Source: an uncultured Chlorobiaceae bacterium
GTDB taxonomy: Bacteria; Bacteroidota; Chlorobiia; Chlorobiales; Chlorobiaceae
Reading direction: 5' to 3'
Assembly: GCA_903866255.1 (NCBI GenBank)
Contig: CAIPMW010000087.1
Span: forward strand, 54,158 to 118,157
Length of the DNA: 64,000 nt
Part shown: positions 48,706-59,027 of the stretch, one piece after another
Layout: each line of letters starts with the position of its first letter
Numbering within the stretch: position 1 is the stretch's first letter
Translations under genes and position numbers: made by a program
The notes under the pieces: generated by a model
What the model saw: the letters and a program-made list of their open reading frames with translations, nothing else
The model's database searches: none
What the model was told of the DNA's origin: nothing

Positions 48706-49494
48706 ATGCAAAATGGAAAAGTTCTGCCAGTTCTGGAGGAGATAGAAAAAAGGAGAGCGGTATTGATACCGCGATGGCGTGTTTTCCTTAAGCGCTTCAG
48801 TTTCTGGCTGCTTGCTGCCCTTTCGGTAGTAACTGGTGGTATGGCCATGGCGACGGCTTTTTATGTTTTCTTTGATAACGATTTTACTGTTGATCACGAC
48901 ACTATTCAGCAGTTGTTTATTGAACGTCCTTTCATTGCTGATATTATCTACAGTATCCCTTATGTGTGGCTGGCTGCACTTGCGCTCTTTACACTCGTTG
49001 CTTTTTTTGGATTCAGGCACACGAAAAAAGGGTATCGTTACTCAGCTCCAAAAGTGATTGCCAGTTCACTTTTCGCGAGTCTTTTGTTCAGTCTTTGCCT
49101 TAATGCATCGGATGTAGGTGGTTATATCCACCGTTATCTCATAGAGAACGTCAGGATGTACAACAGCCTGATATATGCCAATGAGCAGCGATGGACAAAT
49201 ACTCGCAAAGGATTGCTTGGAGGGAAGGTTATTCAGCTTGACAAGGCGACACATATTCTTGTTTTGAAAGACTTTCAGAAACGTCTCTGGAGTGTTGATT
49301 TCAGCAATGCTGAGTTGCGACCCAAGACCAGGATTATTCCAGGACGTTTTCTTAAAATTACAGGTATTACAACGGGTGCAGGAGCATTTCATGCGATTTC
49401 AATACAGAATTGGGAGAAAAAGTATAATAAGCGTAAGGATGCTCTACCCAAAAAGATGCCAGTTTCTGTAAAAAAGGGTGCAGAAGTTCTTTGA
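48706..49494 (+). CDS. Membrane protein of unknown function, partner of the ECF sigma factor
   Basis: This 262-residue protein has a short N-terminal cytoplasmic part and three hydrophobic segments (about residues 32-55, 84-104, 116-135). The remaining soluble part (135-262) includes GKVIQLDKATHILVLKDFQKRLWSVDFSN and ends in a Lys-rich tail. It lacks the zinc motif of ZAS anti-sigma factors. Position directly behind the ECF sigma gene suggests an anti-sigma or sensor role, but this is inference only; no domain is recognised. Confidence 0.65.
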   Translation: MQNGKVLPVLEEIEKRRAVLIPRWRVFLKRFSFWLLAALSVVTGGMAMATAFYVFFDNDFTVDHDTIQQLFIERPFIADIIYSIPYVWLAALALFTLVAFFGFRHTKKGYRYSAPKVIASSLFASLLFSLCLNASDVGGYIHRYLIENVRMYNSLIYANEQRWTNTRKGLLGGKVIQLDKATHILVLKDFQKRLWSVDFSNAELRPKTRIIPGRFLKITGITTGAGAFHAISIQNWEKKYNKRKDALPKKMPVSVKKGAEVL

Positions 49495-49609
49495 AGTCAG
49501 ATCGTCGAAACTGTATTGGTCAAGGAATCGCTGAAAGTTTGTTAATCTGATCCATTTTATCAGGGAAGTGATTGATAAATAACGCTTAAAAATGTTAAGT
49601 TTGCGTTCT

Positions 49610-49640
49610 TTGAATCGGCAAAAAATGCCTGTTGTATAAT
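49610..49640 (+). promoter_or_regulatory. Possible promoter of the type I secretion operon
   Basis: TTGAAT at 49610 and TATAAT at 49635 are 19 bases apart, 23 bases before the GTG of the first ABC exporter. The region is A/T-rich. Spacing is longer than ideal, so support is modest. Confidence 0.35.
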
Positions 49641-49662
49641 TATTGTATAAGATTAGTTTTTT

Positions 49663-51381
49663 GTGAAAGGTGTTAAAGTAAAATCCCCATTACGAGATGC
49701 CATTGCATCTTTGTTTCCCTTTGCGTTACACACGTTTTACTTTAGCGTTGTTGTCAATGTTCTTGTGCTGGCTCCAAGCGCCTATATGATGGAGGTGTAC
49801 GATCGGGTAGTCAACAGTCGAAGTCATATTACTCTTCTGATGCTTACCCTTCTTGTTGTTGGTATCTATCTCCTGCTTGAGGGCTTGGAGTGGGTGCGCA
49901 GGCAAGTGATGCATCGCGCAGGTGTTGCGCTTGACAGGGCTTTGCGGGAGAATGTGTTCAGTGCCATATTTACTGCTCGTCTTCAGAATATTCCCGGTGC
50001 AGGTGCCCAGGCGTTAAGTGACCTCAAGATTATTCGTGAGTTTCTACCTTCTTCGGCCTTGCTCGCTGTTATCGACACACCTCTTGCCTTGCTTGTCCTC
50101 ATATTGCTTTTTTTGATGGCGCCGTCTCTGGGCTGGTTTGCCGTTGCTGGCGCTCTGGTGCAGTTCGCGATTGGTTTTTTTAATGAACGCAGAATCCGTG
50201 GTCCTTTGTTGGCAGCTCACCGGAGTGCTCTTGGTGCACAGAGTTATGCAGGCGGGGTTATTCGCAATGCGCAGGTCATTGAGTCGATGGGAATGCTTGG
50301 CCATATCCATAAACGCTGGGTAGCTCTTCAGCAGGAGTTTTTGATGCAGCAGGCTGAGGCCTCCGACCATGCGGGTACCAATGCAGCTTTTTCCAAGCTG
50401 GTTCAGAGTCTTTTGAGTTCTCTTTTACTTGGCATGGGGTGCTGGCTGATGCTCAAAGGGGAGTTACATGGTTCAGGCATGATTGTTGGTTCGATTCTTG
50501 GCGGGAGGGTGCTGGCTCCGCTTGTTCAAATTATAGGGGGCTGGCGTCAGGTGGAGGGCGCTCTTGAATCGTACGCTCGTCTTGAAGGAGTCCTGCGGGA
50601 ACTTCCAATGCCGCAAAAGGGGATGCCCTTGCCGGAGCCTGTTGGTCAGCTTTCGGTTGAGGGAGTTATTGCAGGTGCTCCACGAAGTCCGGTACAGATT
50701 ATAAAAGGGGTAAATTTCAGGGTAGCTCCTGGAGGTTCACTTGGAATTGTTGGCCCATCGGCATCAGGAAAAACTACCCTCGCAAGATTGCTTGTAGGAA
50801 TATGGCCTGCGATGCAGGGGAAGGTTCGGCTTGACGGGAACGATATCTATCAGTGGGACAAGGAGGAACTTGGTCGTCACATTGGTTATCTGCCACAGAA
50901 TGTTGAGTTGTTTGAGGGTACGATTGCCGAGAATGTGGCACGTTTTGGTGAGCCTGATCAAGAAAAAGTGAATGCGGCATGCAGGATGGTTGGCCTTGAC
51001 TCATTTATTGGTCAGCTTTCCAAAGGGTACGACACCCAAATCGGTGATGATGGTTCCTTTCTTTCCGGAGGAGAGAGGCAGCGAGTGGCTCTTGCACGGG
51101 CAGTGTATGATATGCCTAAATTTGTGGTGCTTGATGAGCCAAATGCAAGCCTTGACGAAGCGGGTGATGCTGCACTGATTCAGGCGGTTATGCAGTTGAG
51201 AAAGAATGGGTCTACGGTGATAGTTATAACCCATCGCCTTAATATTCTTGGTGCTATAGAGCACATGCTTGTTCTTGTTGATGGTCAGGTACAGCGCTTT
51301 GGCACCTGCAAGGAGGTTATGGAGGCACTTCAGTCGCCACCAGCGAGTCAGCAGCCTCCAGGGCCAAAGCCCAGAGGCTAA
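49663..51381 (+). CDS. Type I secretion ABC exporter (PrtD type), first copy
   Basis: This 572-residue protein has an N-terminal membrane domain of about six helices and a C-terminal ATPase domain. Walker A is GPSASGKTTLA, the signature LSGGERQRVALARA and Walker B FVVLDEPNASLD. There is no N-terminal C39 peptidase. It resembles PrtD/HasD exporters that move unfolded RTX or similar proteins. The start is a GTG at 49663. A second, related exporter gene follows 23 bases later, which is unusual. Confidence 0.92.
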   Translation: MKGVKVKSPLRDAIASLFPFALHTFYFSVVVNVLVLAPSAYMMEVYDRVVNSRSHITLLMLTLLVVGIYLLLEGLEWVRRQVMHRAGVALDRALRENVFSAIFTARLQNIPGAGAQALSDLKIIREFLPSSALLAVIDTPLALLVLILLFLMAPSLGWFAVAGALVQFAIGFFNERRIRGPLLAAHRSALGAQSYAGGVIRNAQVIESMGMLGHIHKRWVALQQEFLMQQAEASDHAGTNAAFSKLVQSLLSSLLLGMGCWLMLKGELHGSGMIVGSILGGRVLAPLVQIIGGWRQVEGALESYARLEGVLRELPMPQKGMPLPEPVGQLSVEGVIAGAPRSPVQIIKGVNFRVAPGGSLGIVGPSASGKTTLARLLVGIWPAMQGKVRLDGNDIYQWDKEELGRHIGYLPQNVELFEGTIAENVARFGEPDQEKVNAACRMVGLDSFIGQLSKGYDTQIGDDGSFLSGGERQRVALARAVYDMPKFVVLDEPNASLDEAGDAALIQAVMQLRKNGSTVIVITHRLNILGAIEHMLVLVDGQVQRFGTCKEVMEALQSPPASQQPPGPKPRG

Positions 51382-51404
51382 CACTTATATGCAAACAGAT
51401 TCTC

Positions 51405-53102
51405 ATGAGACCTGGATTTTTTGATCGTAGTGTGCTTTCCCGACAACTCTGGGGGTTTCGAAGAGAGTTTGTCTGGGTAGGTATATTCAGCCTGATAGCA
51501 AATGTGCTGATGTTGACGCCGACAATTTACATGCTGCAGCTTTATGGTCGTGTCATGAAGAGTGGCAGTGAGCTGACCCTTCTTATGGTCACCATGTTTC
51601 TGGTCTTGTTCTATGCAGTGATGGCATTTGCCGAGTGGCTGCGATCACGCATTATGGTTCGGGCAGGAGTCCGTCTTGATGAAGCGCTGAACTCACTGGT
51701 ATTCAAGGCAAGTTTTGAGGCATATCTGAATCAGACTCGACGCAATGTTACTGAAGCATTCTCTGATTTGACAAATATACGCCAGTTTTTGACGTCCAAT
51801 GGCATTATTGCTTTTTTTGATACTCCCTGGACCCCGATTTATATCGCCGTTATCTTTTTGCTCAGTCCATTTCTGGGATTTCTCTCCATTCTGTTTGCTG
51901 TGATACAGCTTGGAGTTACCTGGCAGACCCATAGACTCTCCGTCACAGAAATCGAGAAGGCTGCGGAGTCCGGAAATGACAGCTATCGGTATGTGCAAAG
52001 TAAGCTTCGCAATATTGAACCGATACATGCGATGGGTATGGCTGGAAATTTGCGGAAACAGTGGTTTCTGTTGCATGATGCATCTCTTGCAAAGGCAGAA
52101 TCATCCCTCGATCGCCAGCATCGCCAGCAATCATTTGCCAAGTTTGTGAGATACAGTATGCAGTCGTTGACACTGGGAGCAGGTGCGTTTTTGGTTATTG
52201 ACGGAAAGATGCCAGTTGGCTCAATGATAGCCGCGAACGTACTGATGTCTAAAGCGCTTCAGCCTCTTGATCTTGTTGTAGCCACATGGAAACCCTTCGT
52301 TCAGGCTCGAACCGCATTTATGCGTCTCGAAAAACTCCTTGACGATTTTCCTGAACGATTGGCAGGAGCAAAACATCAGGATCCTTTTGGCGAAATACGT
52401 CTTGAGGAGTTGACAGCTACTGCGGCAGGACGCGAGACTCCAATTCTTGATACTATTACGACGATGTTTCCTGCTGGTAAGGTAAGTGTTGTGCTTGGGC
52501 CCTCTGGTTCCGGAAAATCGACACTGGCTCGCTGTATTGTTGGGGTGTGGCCACAACGAACAGGGCAAGTGCTTATTGATGGTGAACCAGTTGAGAGCTG
52601 GGACAGGATGGAGCTTGGGCCGCATATTGGGTATCTTCCGCAGGACGTTGAGCTTTTTGAAGGCTCAATTGCTGAAAATATAGCCCGGTTTGCCGAGATT
52701 GATTCGCTTAAGGTTATTGAAGCTGCAAAGAGCACCGGGATTCATGAGATGATTTTGCGCTTTCCACGTGGCTACGATACCCTGATTGGTGAGGCAGGGG
52801 GGATGCTTTCGGGAGGACAGCGTCAAAGACTGGGACTCGCCCGGGCGCTGTATGGCAAGCCCGCAATCATAGTGCTTGACGAGCCGAATGCAAATCTCGA
52901 TGATGCGGGCGAGCGGTCGTTGCTTGAAGCGGTCAAACAGTTAAGACTTGCGGGAAAAACAGTTATTCTTGTTACTCATCGTCCCAGCGTCCTTGCAGTG
53001 GCTGATCTGTTGGTGATGATGCAGGGTGGAAAGATTATCAGGTGTGGTCCTCGTGATGAGATATTGGCGGCTATGCGCACTGACACTGCTGTACCAGTAT
53101 AG
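51405..53102 (+). CDS. Type I secretion ABC exporter (PrtD type), second copy
   Basis: This 565-residue protein repeats the layout of the preceding gene. Walker A is GPSGSGKSTLA, the signature LSGGQRQRLGLARA and Walker B IIVLDEPNANLD. Both copies have complete ATPase motifs, so a heterodimeric exporter or two alternative homodimers are possible. The neighbouring adaptor and TolC-like genes complete the machine. No substrate with GGxGxD repeats is encoded in this window. Confidence 0.92.
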   Translation: MRPGFFDRSVLSRQLWGFRREFVWVGIFSLIANVLMLTPTIYMLQLYGRVMKSGSELTLLMVTMFLVLFYAVMAFAEWLRSRIMVRAGVRLDEALNSLVFKASFEAYLNQTRRNVTEAFSDLTNIRQFLTSNGIIAFFDTPWTPIYIAVIFLLSPFLGFLSILFAVIQLGVTWQTHRLSVTEIEKAAESGNDSYRYVQSKLRNIEPIHAMGMAGNLRKQWFLLHDASLAKAESSLDRQHRQQSFAKFVRYSMQSLTLGAGAFLVIDGKMPVGSMIAANVLMSKALQPLDLVVATWKPFVQARTAFMRLEKLLDDFPERLAGAKHQDPFGEIRLEELTATAAGRETPILDTITTMFPAGKVSVVLGPSGSGKSTLARCIVGVWPQRTGQVLIDGEPVESWDRMELGPHIGYLPQDVELFEGSIAENIARFAEIDSLKVIEAAKSTGIHEMILRFPRGYDTLIGEAGGMLSGGQRQRLGLARALYGKPAIIVLDEPNANLDDAGERSLLEAVKQLRLAGKTVILVTHRPSVLAVADLLVMMQGGKIIRCGPRDEILAAMRTDTAVPV

Positions 53103-53154
53103 ATTCCGGGCAATCTGATCTCAACTTTTGTCAAATGATTTAATGCAATAAGTA

Positions 53155-54336
53155 ATGAATATTCTTGATGCCATTTCAACATTGAAGCGTGTTCCTGAAG
53201 AGAAAAAAGCGGGTGATAAAGGTGGTAACTATCGTGATACACGCAGCCCCGTTCGGCTTGGAATCTGGATTTTACTGGTCGGATTTGGCGCGTTTCTTCT
53301 TTGGGCTGCTTTTGCGCCACTTGATGAAGGGGTACCTTGTCAAGGGTTGGTGAGTATTGCCACAAAGCGCAAGGTTGTGGAGAATCTCCGTGGCGGCAGG
53401 ATAGAGAAAGTTCATGTCAGGGAGGGTGATACAGTCAGGGAAGGTCAAATCCTGATCACATTCGACAGCCAGGCAGCAAAAGCCCGGTATGACGAAATTC
53501 ATCAACACTACCTTGGAATGCGGGCTACTGCAGATCGCCTGCAGGCAGAGATGCGAGGCGAATCATCAATTACCTTTCATCCGGATCTGTTACACGATTC
53601 TGAGCAGAAGCTGGTCGAACAGCTTATGAATAATCAGAAAAAACTCTTTTTGTCGCGTCAGACGATGTTGAAGATTCTTGACGGTCAACTGACGGCTATA
53701 TCATCTCTGGTGGACGAGGGATATGCGCCAATGAGCCAGAGGCATGAATTAGAGCTCAAGATTGCTGAGTTCAATAGTAGTACGGCATCTCAATTGGCCC
53801 AGGTTCAACTTGAAGTGGAGGCTGATGCCGAAAAGACCAGAGCGCTTGCAGCGGAGCTTGTCGATACGGAGGTGCGTTCACCTGCATCGGGACAGGTGGT
53901 CGGTTTGCAGGTGCAGACTGTGGGCGCTGTTATTCAGTCAGGCCAGAAGATGATGGATGTCGTGCCGCTCAATGAGGGGCTGCTTATTGATGCAAAGATT
54001 GCTCCGCATTTGATTGACAGTGTTCGCAAGGGATTGCCGGTTGATGTAAGTTTTTCCTCATTTTCTCACTCTCCCCAGCTTGTTGTCCAGGGAATTGTGG
54101 CATCGCTCTCGAAAGACATTGTGACAGATCCGCAGGTCAATCCAATGCAACCTGGAGCCTCCTATTATCTTGCGCGCATTTCAGTGACCCCTGAAGGGTT
54201 GAAGTCGCTGGGAAAGCGCGAGATGCAGCCGGGAATGCCGGTGACAGTTGTTATCAAGACAGGTGAGCGTTCGCTGTTGACCTATCTTGTTGATCCCCTT
54301 ATCAAGAGGATGTCGGTTTCAATGAAAGAGGAGTAG
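53155..54336 (+). CDS. HlyD/PrtE-family membrane fusion protein
   Basis: This 393-residue adaptor has a cytoplasmic N-terminus, one membrane helix (LGIWILLVGFGAFLLWAAF, about residues 41-60), a lipoyl half-motif (GGRIEKVHVREGDTVREGQIL), a helical hairpin and the second half-motif (VRSPASGQVVGLQVQTVG), then a C-terminal beta domain. It links the ABC exporters to the outer-membrane channel. It lies 52 bases after the second exporter gene. Confidence 0.92.
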   Translation: MNILDAISTLKRVPEEKKAGDKGGNYRDTRSPVRLGIWILLVGFGAFLLWAAFAPLDEGVPCQGLVSIATKRKVVENLRGGRIEKVHVREGDTVREGQILITFDSQAAKARYDEIHQHYLGMRATADRLQAEMRGESSITFHPDLLHDSEQKLVEQLMNNQKKLFLSRQTMLKILDGQLTAISSLVDEGYAPMSQRHELELKIAEFNSSTASQLAQVQLEVEADAEKTRALAAELVDTEVRSPASGQVVGLQVQTVGAVIQSGQKMMDVVPLNEGLLIDAKIAPHLIDSVRKGLPVDVSFSSFSHSPQLVVQGIVASLSKDIVTDPQVNPMQPGASYYLARISVTPEGLKSLGKREMQPGMPVTVVIKTGERSLLTYLVDPLIKRMSVSMKEE

Positions 54337-54360
54337 AGCTTGTGCATATAACTAAACGCG

Positions 54361-55707
54361 ATGAATGAGTTGATCATGAAGGTATTGTTCGCCATAATTA
54401 TTGCCGTGGGAGTGTTTACGGCATTTCCTGTTTTTGCCGGTACTGTCGATTTGACAACAGCTTATCAGAAAGCGGTTGAGTATGATGCTCGCCTCCGCTC
54501 TGCAAAAGCCGATAATCAGATGTATAAAGAGGAGATTGGCAAGGCGAAGTCACAGTTTTTGCCAAGTGTGCGTATGAGCGCCGCTCGGGGACGTAGCGCA
54601 ACGCAGCGCGGTTACCTTGGCCGGTTTTACCCTGCTGACTTTTATAATACCGTGAACCTGGGTGTTTCAGTTCGTCAGTCTCTCCTGAATCTTTCGAATG
54701 TTGCCGGATATAAACAATCCAGGCTTGTTGCTGCTAAAAGTGACGCTGATTTTCAGAAGGAGCAGACAACATTGATGGTCAGAATAACAGAAGCATATTG
54801 TAATGCGTTGTTTGCTGAGGATAACCTTGATTTCAGCAATGCGTTGATCAGTGCCACACAGGAACAGCTTATGCAGGCTAAACGACGATTTGAAACTGGA
54901 TTTGGCACGGTTACTGAGGTGCAGGAAGCGCAGGCCGGGTATGATAATGCGCAGGCGGAGGGGGTTGAGATTCTCAATAGTGTTGAATACAGTCGCCGTG
55001 AGCTTGAAGATCTTACAGGTCTCTACCCCGAAAAACTTTGTAAACTTGTGCCGCAAAAGCTGCGCCTTGTAAAGCCGGAGCCTGATCTTGTGGAATCATG
55101 GATTGAATTATCAGTTGCTGGAAATTCAGGATTGGTTGCTGCCCGCCAGGAGGTTGAAATTGCAAAGAGGGAGATACAAAAACAGCGTGCTGCTGGTTAT
55201 CCAACAATTGATCTTGTTGGTGGGAGAAATTATTCAGAGAGTGAAAATAATTATTCAATCGGCTCCATTTATGATACCTATTCGATAAGTGTTCAGTTGA
55301 GTGTCCCTGTATATACGGGTGGTTATGTGAGTTCTTCGATACGTCAGGCGCAGGCGAAATGGTTGAAAGCAGGAGCGCAGCTCAGTTGGCAGGAACGTGG
55401 GGTTGAATCGGATGTGCGAAAGTATTATAACGGTGTTGTAAGCAATATCTCTTTGATAATGGCTTATGAGCAGGCTGTGAATTCACGAGAAATTGCTCTT
55501 GTCGGTACCAGAAAAGGGTACGAAGCAGGAATACGAAGTAATGTTGATGTGCTCGATGCCCAGCAGAAGCTCTTTGCTGCCAGGCGGAATCTTGCTAAAT
55601 CACGATATCAGTATATTCTCAACCGATTCATGCTCAAGCAGGCTGCTGGCACTCTCTCTGAGGCTGATATTGAGGAGATAAACAATTGTCTTCTTGGCAG
55701 CAAATAA
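54361..55707 (+). CDS. TolC-family outer-membrane channel
   Basis: This 448-residue exported protein has a signal peptide (cleavage probably after PVFA) and two structural repeats of the OEP family. They are recognised by TTAYQKAVEYDARLRSAKADNQ at the start of the first and the QLSVPVYTGGYVSSSIRQAQA segment in the second. It would form the trimeric outer-membrane tunnel for the type I secretion system. The gene ends the four-gene set and is followed by a possible terminator. Confidence 0.92.
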   Translation: MNELIMKVLFAIIIAVGVFTAFPVFAGTVDLTTAYQKAVEYDARLRSAKADNQMYKEEIGKAKSQFLPSVRMSAARGRSATQRGYLGRFYPADFYNTVNLGVSVRQSLLNLSNVAGYKQSRLVAAKSDADFQKEQTTLMVRITEAYCNALFAEDNLDFSNALISATQEQLMQAKRRFETGFGTVTEVQEAQAGYDNAQAEGVEILNSVEYSRRELEDLTGLYPEKLCKLVPQKLRLVKPEPDLVESWIELSVAGNSGLVAARQEVEIAKREIQKQRAAGYPTIDLVGGRNYSESENNYSIGSIYDTYSISVQLSVPVYTGGYVSSSIRQAQAKWLKAGAQLSWQERGVESDVRKYYNGVVSNISLIMAYEQAVNSREIALVGTRKGYEAGIRSNVDVLDAQQKLFAARRNLAKSRYQYILNRFMLKQAAGTLSEADIEEINNCLLGSK

Positions 55708-55722
55708 TAAAAGTGATTACAT

Positions 55723-55751
55723 AAAAGAAAACCGGTTTTATGGCTTCTTTT
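55723..55751 (+). terminator. Possible terminator after the type I secretion genes
   Basis: AAAAGAA and TTCTTTT pair around a short inner CC/GG step and a loop, 16 bases after the TolC-like stop. The T-rich right arm suits intrinsic termination. Confidence 0.45.
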
Positions 55752-55896
55752 CATTATGTTAAAACGCTCAATTGTTTGTCATTGTTTTGCAGGTAGAGCT
55801 TGGTCACCTTCCTTGTTTCCATGATATCGGGGATTGTTACGGTTCCCTCCTGCGGCATACGCGTTTTTCAATATTCAATATAAATGAGTTACTGTA

Positions 55897-58272
55897 GTGG
55901 CAAGAGAACGATATAAACGGAAACCAAAATCTGGTGGTGGCAAGAGTAATAAACAGCCATCCCAGTTTGCCGGAGAGCGGGTGAGGGCCAATGATCATAT
56001 TCTGATCAATGAATTTCTTTTCAGACGCGGTGAAAGCTCACTCGCCGCAGAGATTGTCACCTTTTTTGCTGATCATGAAGGCGAACGATTCAAGTCAACT
56101 GATTTGGCCAGAGCGCTTGGATATACGGAGTCAAAACAGCTTCCCGGTTTCTGGTATGTGCTCCATAAACTTCAGGAGGAAGGAACGCTTGACAAGGATT
56201 CCAATCGCAGTTACGGCATGGCAGGGACGGAAGCGACTACCTACAAGGATCATCTTGAGCACGTCAAGCCATTTCCTCTTCCCGGCAAGAAGCAGTATAC
56301 TGTCGCCAAAATATATACAGGTCATATTTCCACCCATCCCAATGGCTACGGCTTTGTTGATGTTGAAGGATTTGATGATGATATTTTTATCAAAGCCGGT
56401 GATATGGCCACCTCAATTCATGGCGACGAGGTCGAAGTGCTGGTTTCAAAAGTGCCAGAAACCTACACTTCAAAATCCACCCCCCATCAGCGGTGTGAAG
56501 GAGCGGTGGAGAAAGTTATCAGCCGTCGTGTCACAACAATAGTCGGTACGCTGACCAAGTCTAACCGCAGGTTTGTTCTTAAACCTGATGACCGGAAACT
56601 GCTTCCTGAAATTCTTGTCTCTATCAAAAACTCGTCCAAAGCAACTGATGGCCAGAAGGTGCTTATTGGAGAGCTTGATTTCAGTAAAGAGGGAGTTATC
56701 CATGGAAAGGTACTTGAGATTCTTGGGCAGGCAGGCGATTCAGCAGTTGAGGTGAGCGCCATTGCCCGCAGCAAGGGGATTGACGAAACCTTTGATACAG
56801 CACTGCTCGATTTTGCAGCCTCTGTGCCTGAGGCAATTACAGAAGAGGAGGTCAAGAGCAGGCTTGATATTCGTGATAAAGTCGTCTTTACCATTGATCC
56901 TGTTGATGCCAAAGATTTTGATGATGCCCTGTCTGTTGAGATTCTTGATGACGGGCTCTACAGAATAGGCGTTCATATTGCTGATGTATCACACTATGTG
57001 CCAGAAAATTCTCCTCTTGATCGTGAGGCATTAAAGCGTGCGACCTCAGTCTATCTGGTCGATCGGGTGATTCCCATGTTACCCGCCCGGCTTTCTGAAC
57101 AGATATGCAGCCTCAATCCCGGCGTTGACCGGATGGCCTTTTCTGTCTTTATGGTTATAACTCCTGATGGCGAAGTGCGTAGCCACGAGTTTCACAAAAC
57201 AGTGATACACTCCAAACGTCGTTTTGCCTATGAGGATGTTGAGGAAATTCTGAAGCAGGGTAACGGGGACTTTGTGACTGAGCTACAGTCGCTTGATCGT
57301 CTTAGCGTTATTCTGCGTGAGAAGCGCTTCAAGCAAGGTGGCCTTGATTTTGAAACAGAAGAGGTGCGTTTTAAGCTTGGCAGTAAAGGAGAACCGCTCG
57401 AAGTGATGAAGAAAGAGCGACTCGGCAGCCATCGTCTTATTGAGGAGTTTATGTTGCTTGCCAACCGCAAGGTTGCCAAATATTTGACAAAAACTTTCAA
57501 GGAGAGCAAGAAAGCGCCCTATCCTGTCATCTACAGGATACATGGTGCGCCGCAGCAGGAGAAGGTGCTTATCCTCGCCAATTTTGTCAAGCGTCTTGGT
57601 TTTGACCTCAAGCTGAATCTTGGTAAAGAGGGCCCGATAGTTTCAGCTTCTGCACTTCGACAGCTTTTACAGCAGGTGAAAGGCTCCAATATTGAGTTTC
57701 TGGTCAGTGAGCTGGTACTGCGCTGTATGTCGAAAGCGGTTTATACCGGCGATAATGTGGGCCATTACGGACTTGGTTTTGAGCATTACACTCACTTTAC
57801 CTCACCTATTCGACGATATCCAGATCTTATTATTCATCGAATGCTCTTTGAATACGAGAATCTCCGCAAAAAACGTCGCAAGATTACCCCGACCCGGCTT
57901 GCAGAGCTGACCGATAAAATTCAGACGGTCTGCCAGATTTCCAACGAACGGGAGAAGAGCGCTGTTGAAGCAGAGCGTGAGTCGATCAAGCTGAAGCAGG
58001 TTGAGTATATGGCAACCCATGTCGGCAAGGTCTATCCCGGAGTTATCTCCGGCGCAACCGATTATGGTATTTATGTCAGAATGGTGGATTTTGCTATTGA
58101 AGGGATGGTGCACATGCGTAATATGACCGATGACTATTACGAGTATGATGAGGCGACCTACTCACTCGTTGGCAAACGTCGTAAAAAACGGTTGCAGATC
58201 GGTCAACGGGTTAAGGTGAAGGTGAACAGTGTCGATATGCAGCGCCGTACCATTGATTTGGTTCTGGAGTGA
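55897..58272 (+). CDS. rnr: Ribonuclease R
   Basis: This 791-residue 3'-5' exoribonuclease degrades structured RNA. Order: a basic N-terminus, a winged-helix-like part (about 40-100), cold-shock domains (about 130-290), the RNB catalytic domain with metal-binding aspartates in [16 protein letters not shown] (about residue 331), and a C-terminal S1 domain ([18 protein letters not shown]). The long Lys-rich tail of the E. coli enzyme is missing. The start is a GTG at 55897. Confidence 0.94.
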   Translation: MARERYKRKPKSGGGKSNKQPSQFAGERVRANDHILINEFLFRRGESSLAAEIVTFFADHEGERFKSTDLARALGYTESKQLPGFWYVLHKLQEEGTLDKDSNRSYGMAGTEATTYKDHLEHVKPFPLPGKKQYTVAKIYTGHISTHPNGYGFVDVEGFDDDIFIKAGDMATSIHGDEVEVLVSKVPETYTSKSTPHQRCEGAVEKVISRRVTTIVGTLTKSNRRFVLKPDDRKLLPEILVSIKNSSKATDGQKVLIGELDFSKEGVIHGKVLEILGQAGDSAVEVSAIARSKGIDETFDTALLDFAASVPEAITEEEVKSRLDIRDKVVFTIDPVDAKDFDDALSVEILDDGLYRIGVHIADVSHYVPENSPLDREALKRATSVYLVDRVIPMLPARLSEQICSLNPGVDRMAFSVFMVITPDGEVRSHEFHKTVIHSKRRFAYEDVEEILKQGNGDFVTELQSLDRLSVILREKRFKQGGLDFETEEVRFKLGSKGEPLEVMKKERLGSHRLIEEFMLLANRKVAKYLTKTFKESKKAPYPVIYRIHGAPQQEKVLILANFVKRLGFDLKLNLGKEGPIVSASALRQLLQQVKGSNIEFLVSELVLRCMSKAVYTGDNVGHYGLGFEHYTHFTSPIRRYPDLIIHRMLFEYENLRKKRRKITPTRLAELTDKIQTVCQISNEREKSAVEAERESIKLKQVEYMATHVGKVYPGVISGATDYGIYVRMVDFAIEGMVHMRNMTDDYYEYDEATYSLVGKRRKKRLQIGQRVKVKVNSVDMQRRTIDLVLE

Positions 58273-58621
58273 GTCAGGTTGGGCAACGAACGTCGATGGA
58301 TTTTTTTTTGAAACTGTCCGTTTGCGACGTTGTGGTCGATATGATAATCATCAACCGTTCGCCCGGAACAATCCTTCTGCTACAAGCGATTCCAGGAGTC
58401 AGCATATTGAGCGGTTATTGAGTTTTATCCAAAATTACCCTTCCAATTTGAGCAGAAAGCGGCGTTGCTGTTATGAGAAAAGCATCATTTCAGGTTTTGC
58501 AAGGCAGAACCCCGGAGTCGCTGCTTTATTATCGTAAAAATATTTTGTGACTTTGTTTATTATGAGCTTATGTTTATAATACAGAGATGAGTTATAGAGA
58601 AACCGTTGTAGATTTGGTGCC
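58273..58621. other. Intergenic region before the osmC-sqr gene set
   Basis: This 349-base gap has no gene that I can support. Its right part is A/T-rich and carries the promoter-like elements at 58553-58580; the left part shows no strong hairpin. Confidence 0.5.
58553..58580 (+). promoter_or_regulatory. Possible promoter of the osmC gene set
   Basis: TTGTTT at 58553 and TATAAT at 58575 are 16 bases apart and 41 bases before the OsmC-like start. It would drive at least osmC and DUF134, perhaps through sqr. Confidence 0.4.
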
Positions 58622-59023
58622 ATGAAAAGCGACATGATCGTAACATTTGGAGGTGGAAAAAAGGTAAATGCTGATTATAATGGCTTTACCATTCATACAG
58701 ACCAGTCGCTTCATGCCGGGGGTGAGGCTTCCGCTCCAGAACCTTTTACTCTATTTCTTGCATCTATTGGTACTTGTGCAGGTGTTTTTGTTTTATCTTT
58801 TTGTCAAAGCAGAGGTATCCCGACAGATGACATCAGGATTGTTCAGTCGCATTTGGCCAGGGAATCGGGACGCGGGATAGGAAAAATCGAGCTTACGATA
58901 GAATTGCCGGAGAGCTTTCCTGAAAAATACAAGGATGCCGTTATCAGTGCGGCTAATCTTTGTGCAGTGAAAAGGCATATCATAGATCCCCCTGAATTTG
59001 TCGTCACAACCATCACCCGGTAA
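58622..59023 (+). CDS. OsmC/Ohr-family thiol peroxidase-like protein
   Basis: This 133-residue protein has the OsmC fold signature, with Cys52 in LASIGTCAGVF and Cys114 in NLCAVKRHI at the peroxidatic and resolving positions, plus an extra Cys61. OsmC-like proteins reduce organic or sulfur peroxides. The glycine-rich start ITFGGGKKVNADY-like region is usual. An ATG at 58634 is an alternative start. It overlaps the frame of the DUF134 gene only if that gene uses an early start; its neighbourhood with sqr suggests sulfur-linked redox work. Confidence 0.87.
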   Translation: MKSDMIVTFGGGKKVNADYNGFTIHTDQSLHAGGEASAPEPFTLFLASIGTCAGVFVLSFCQSRGIPTDDIRIVQSHLARESGRGIGKIELTIELPESFPEKYKDAVISAANLCAVKRHIIDPPEFVVTTITR

Positions 59024-59027
59024 TTCC

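Noticed and set aside
49495..55900. Type I secretion substrate (RTX protein) next to the exporters
   Set aside because: No GGxGxD repeats or large acidic ORF are found in any frame around the operon.
58229..58537. 102-codon frame overlapping the end of rnr
   Set aside because: Starts inside the S1 domain of rnr in another frame, and its composition is not protein-like.
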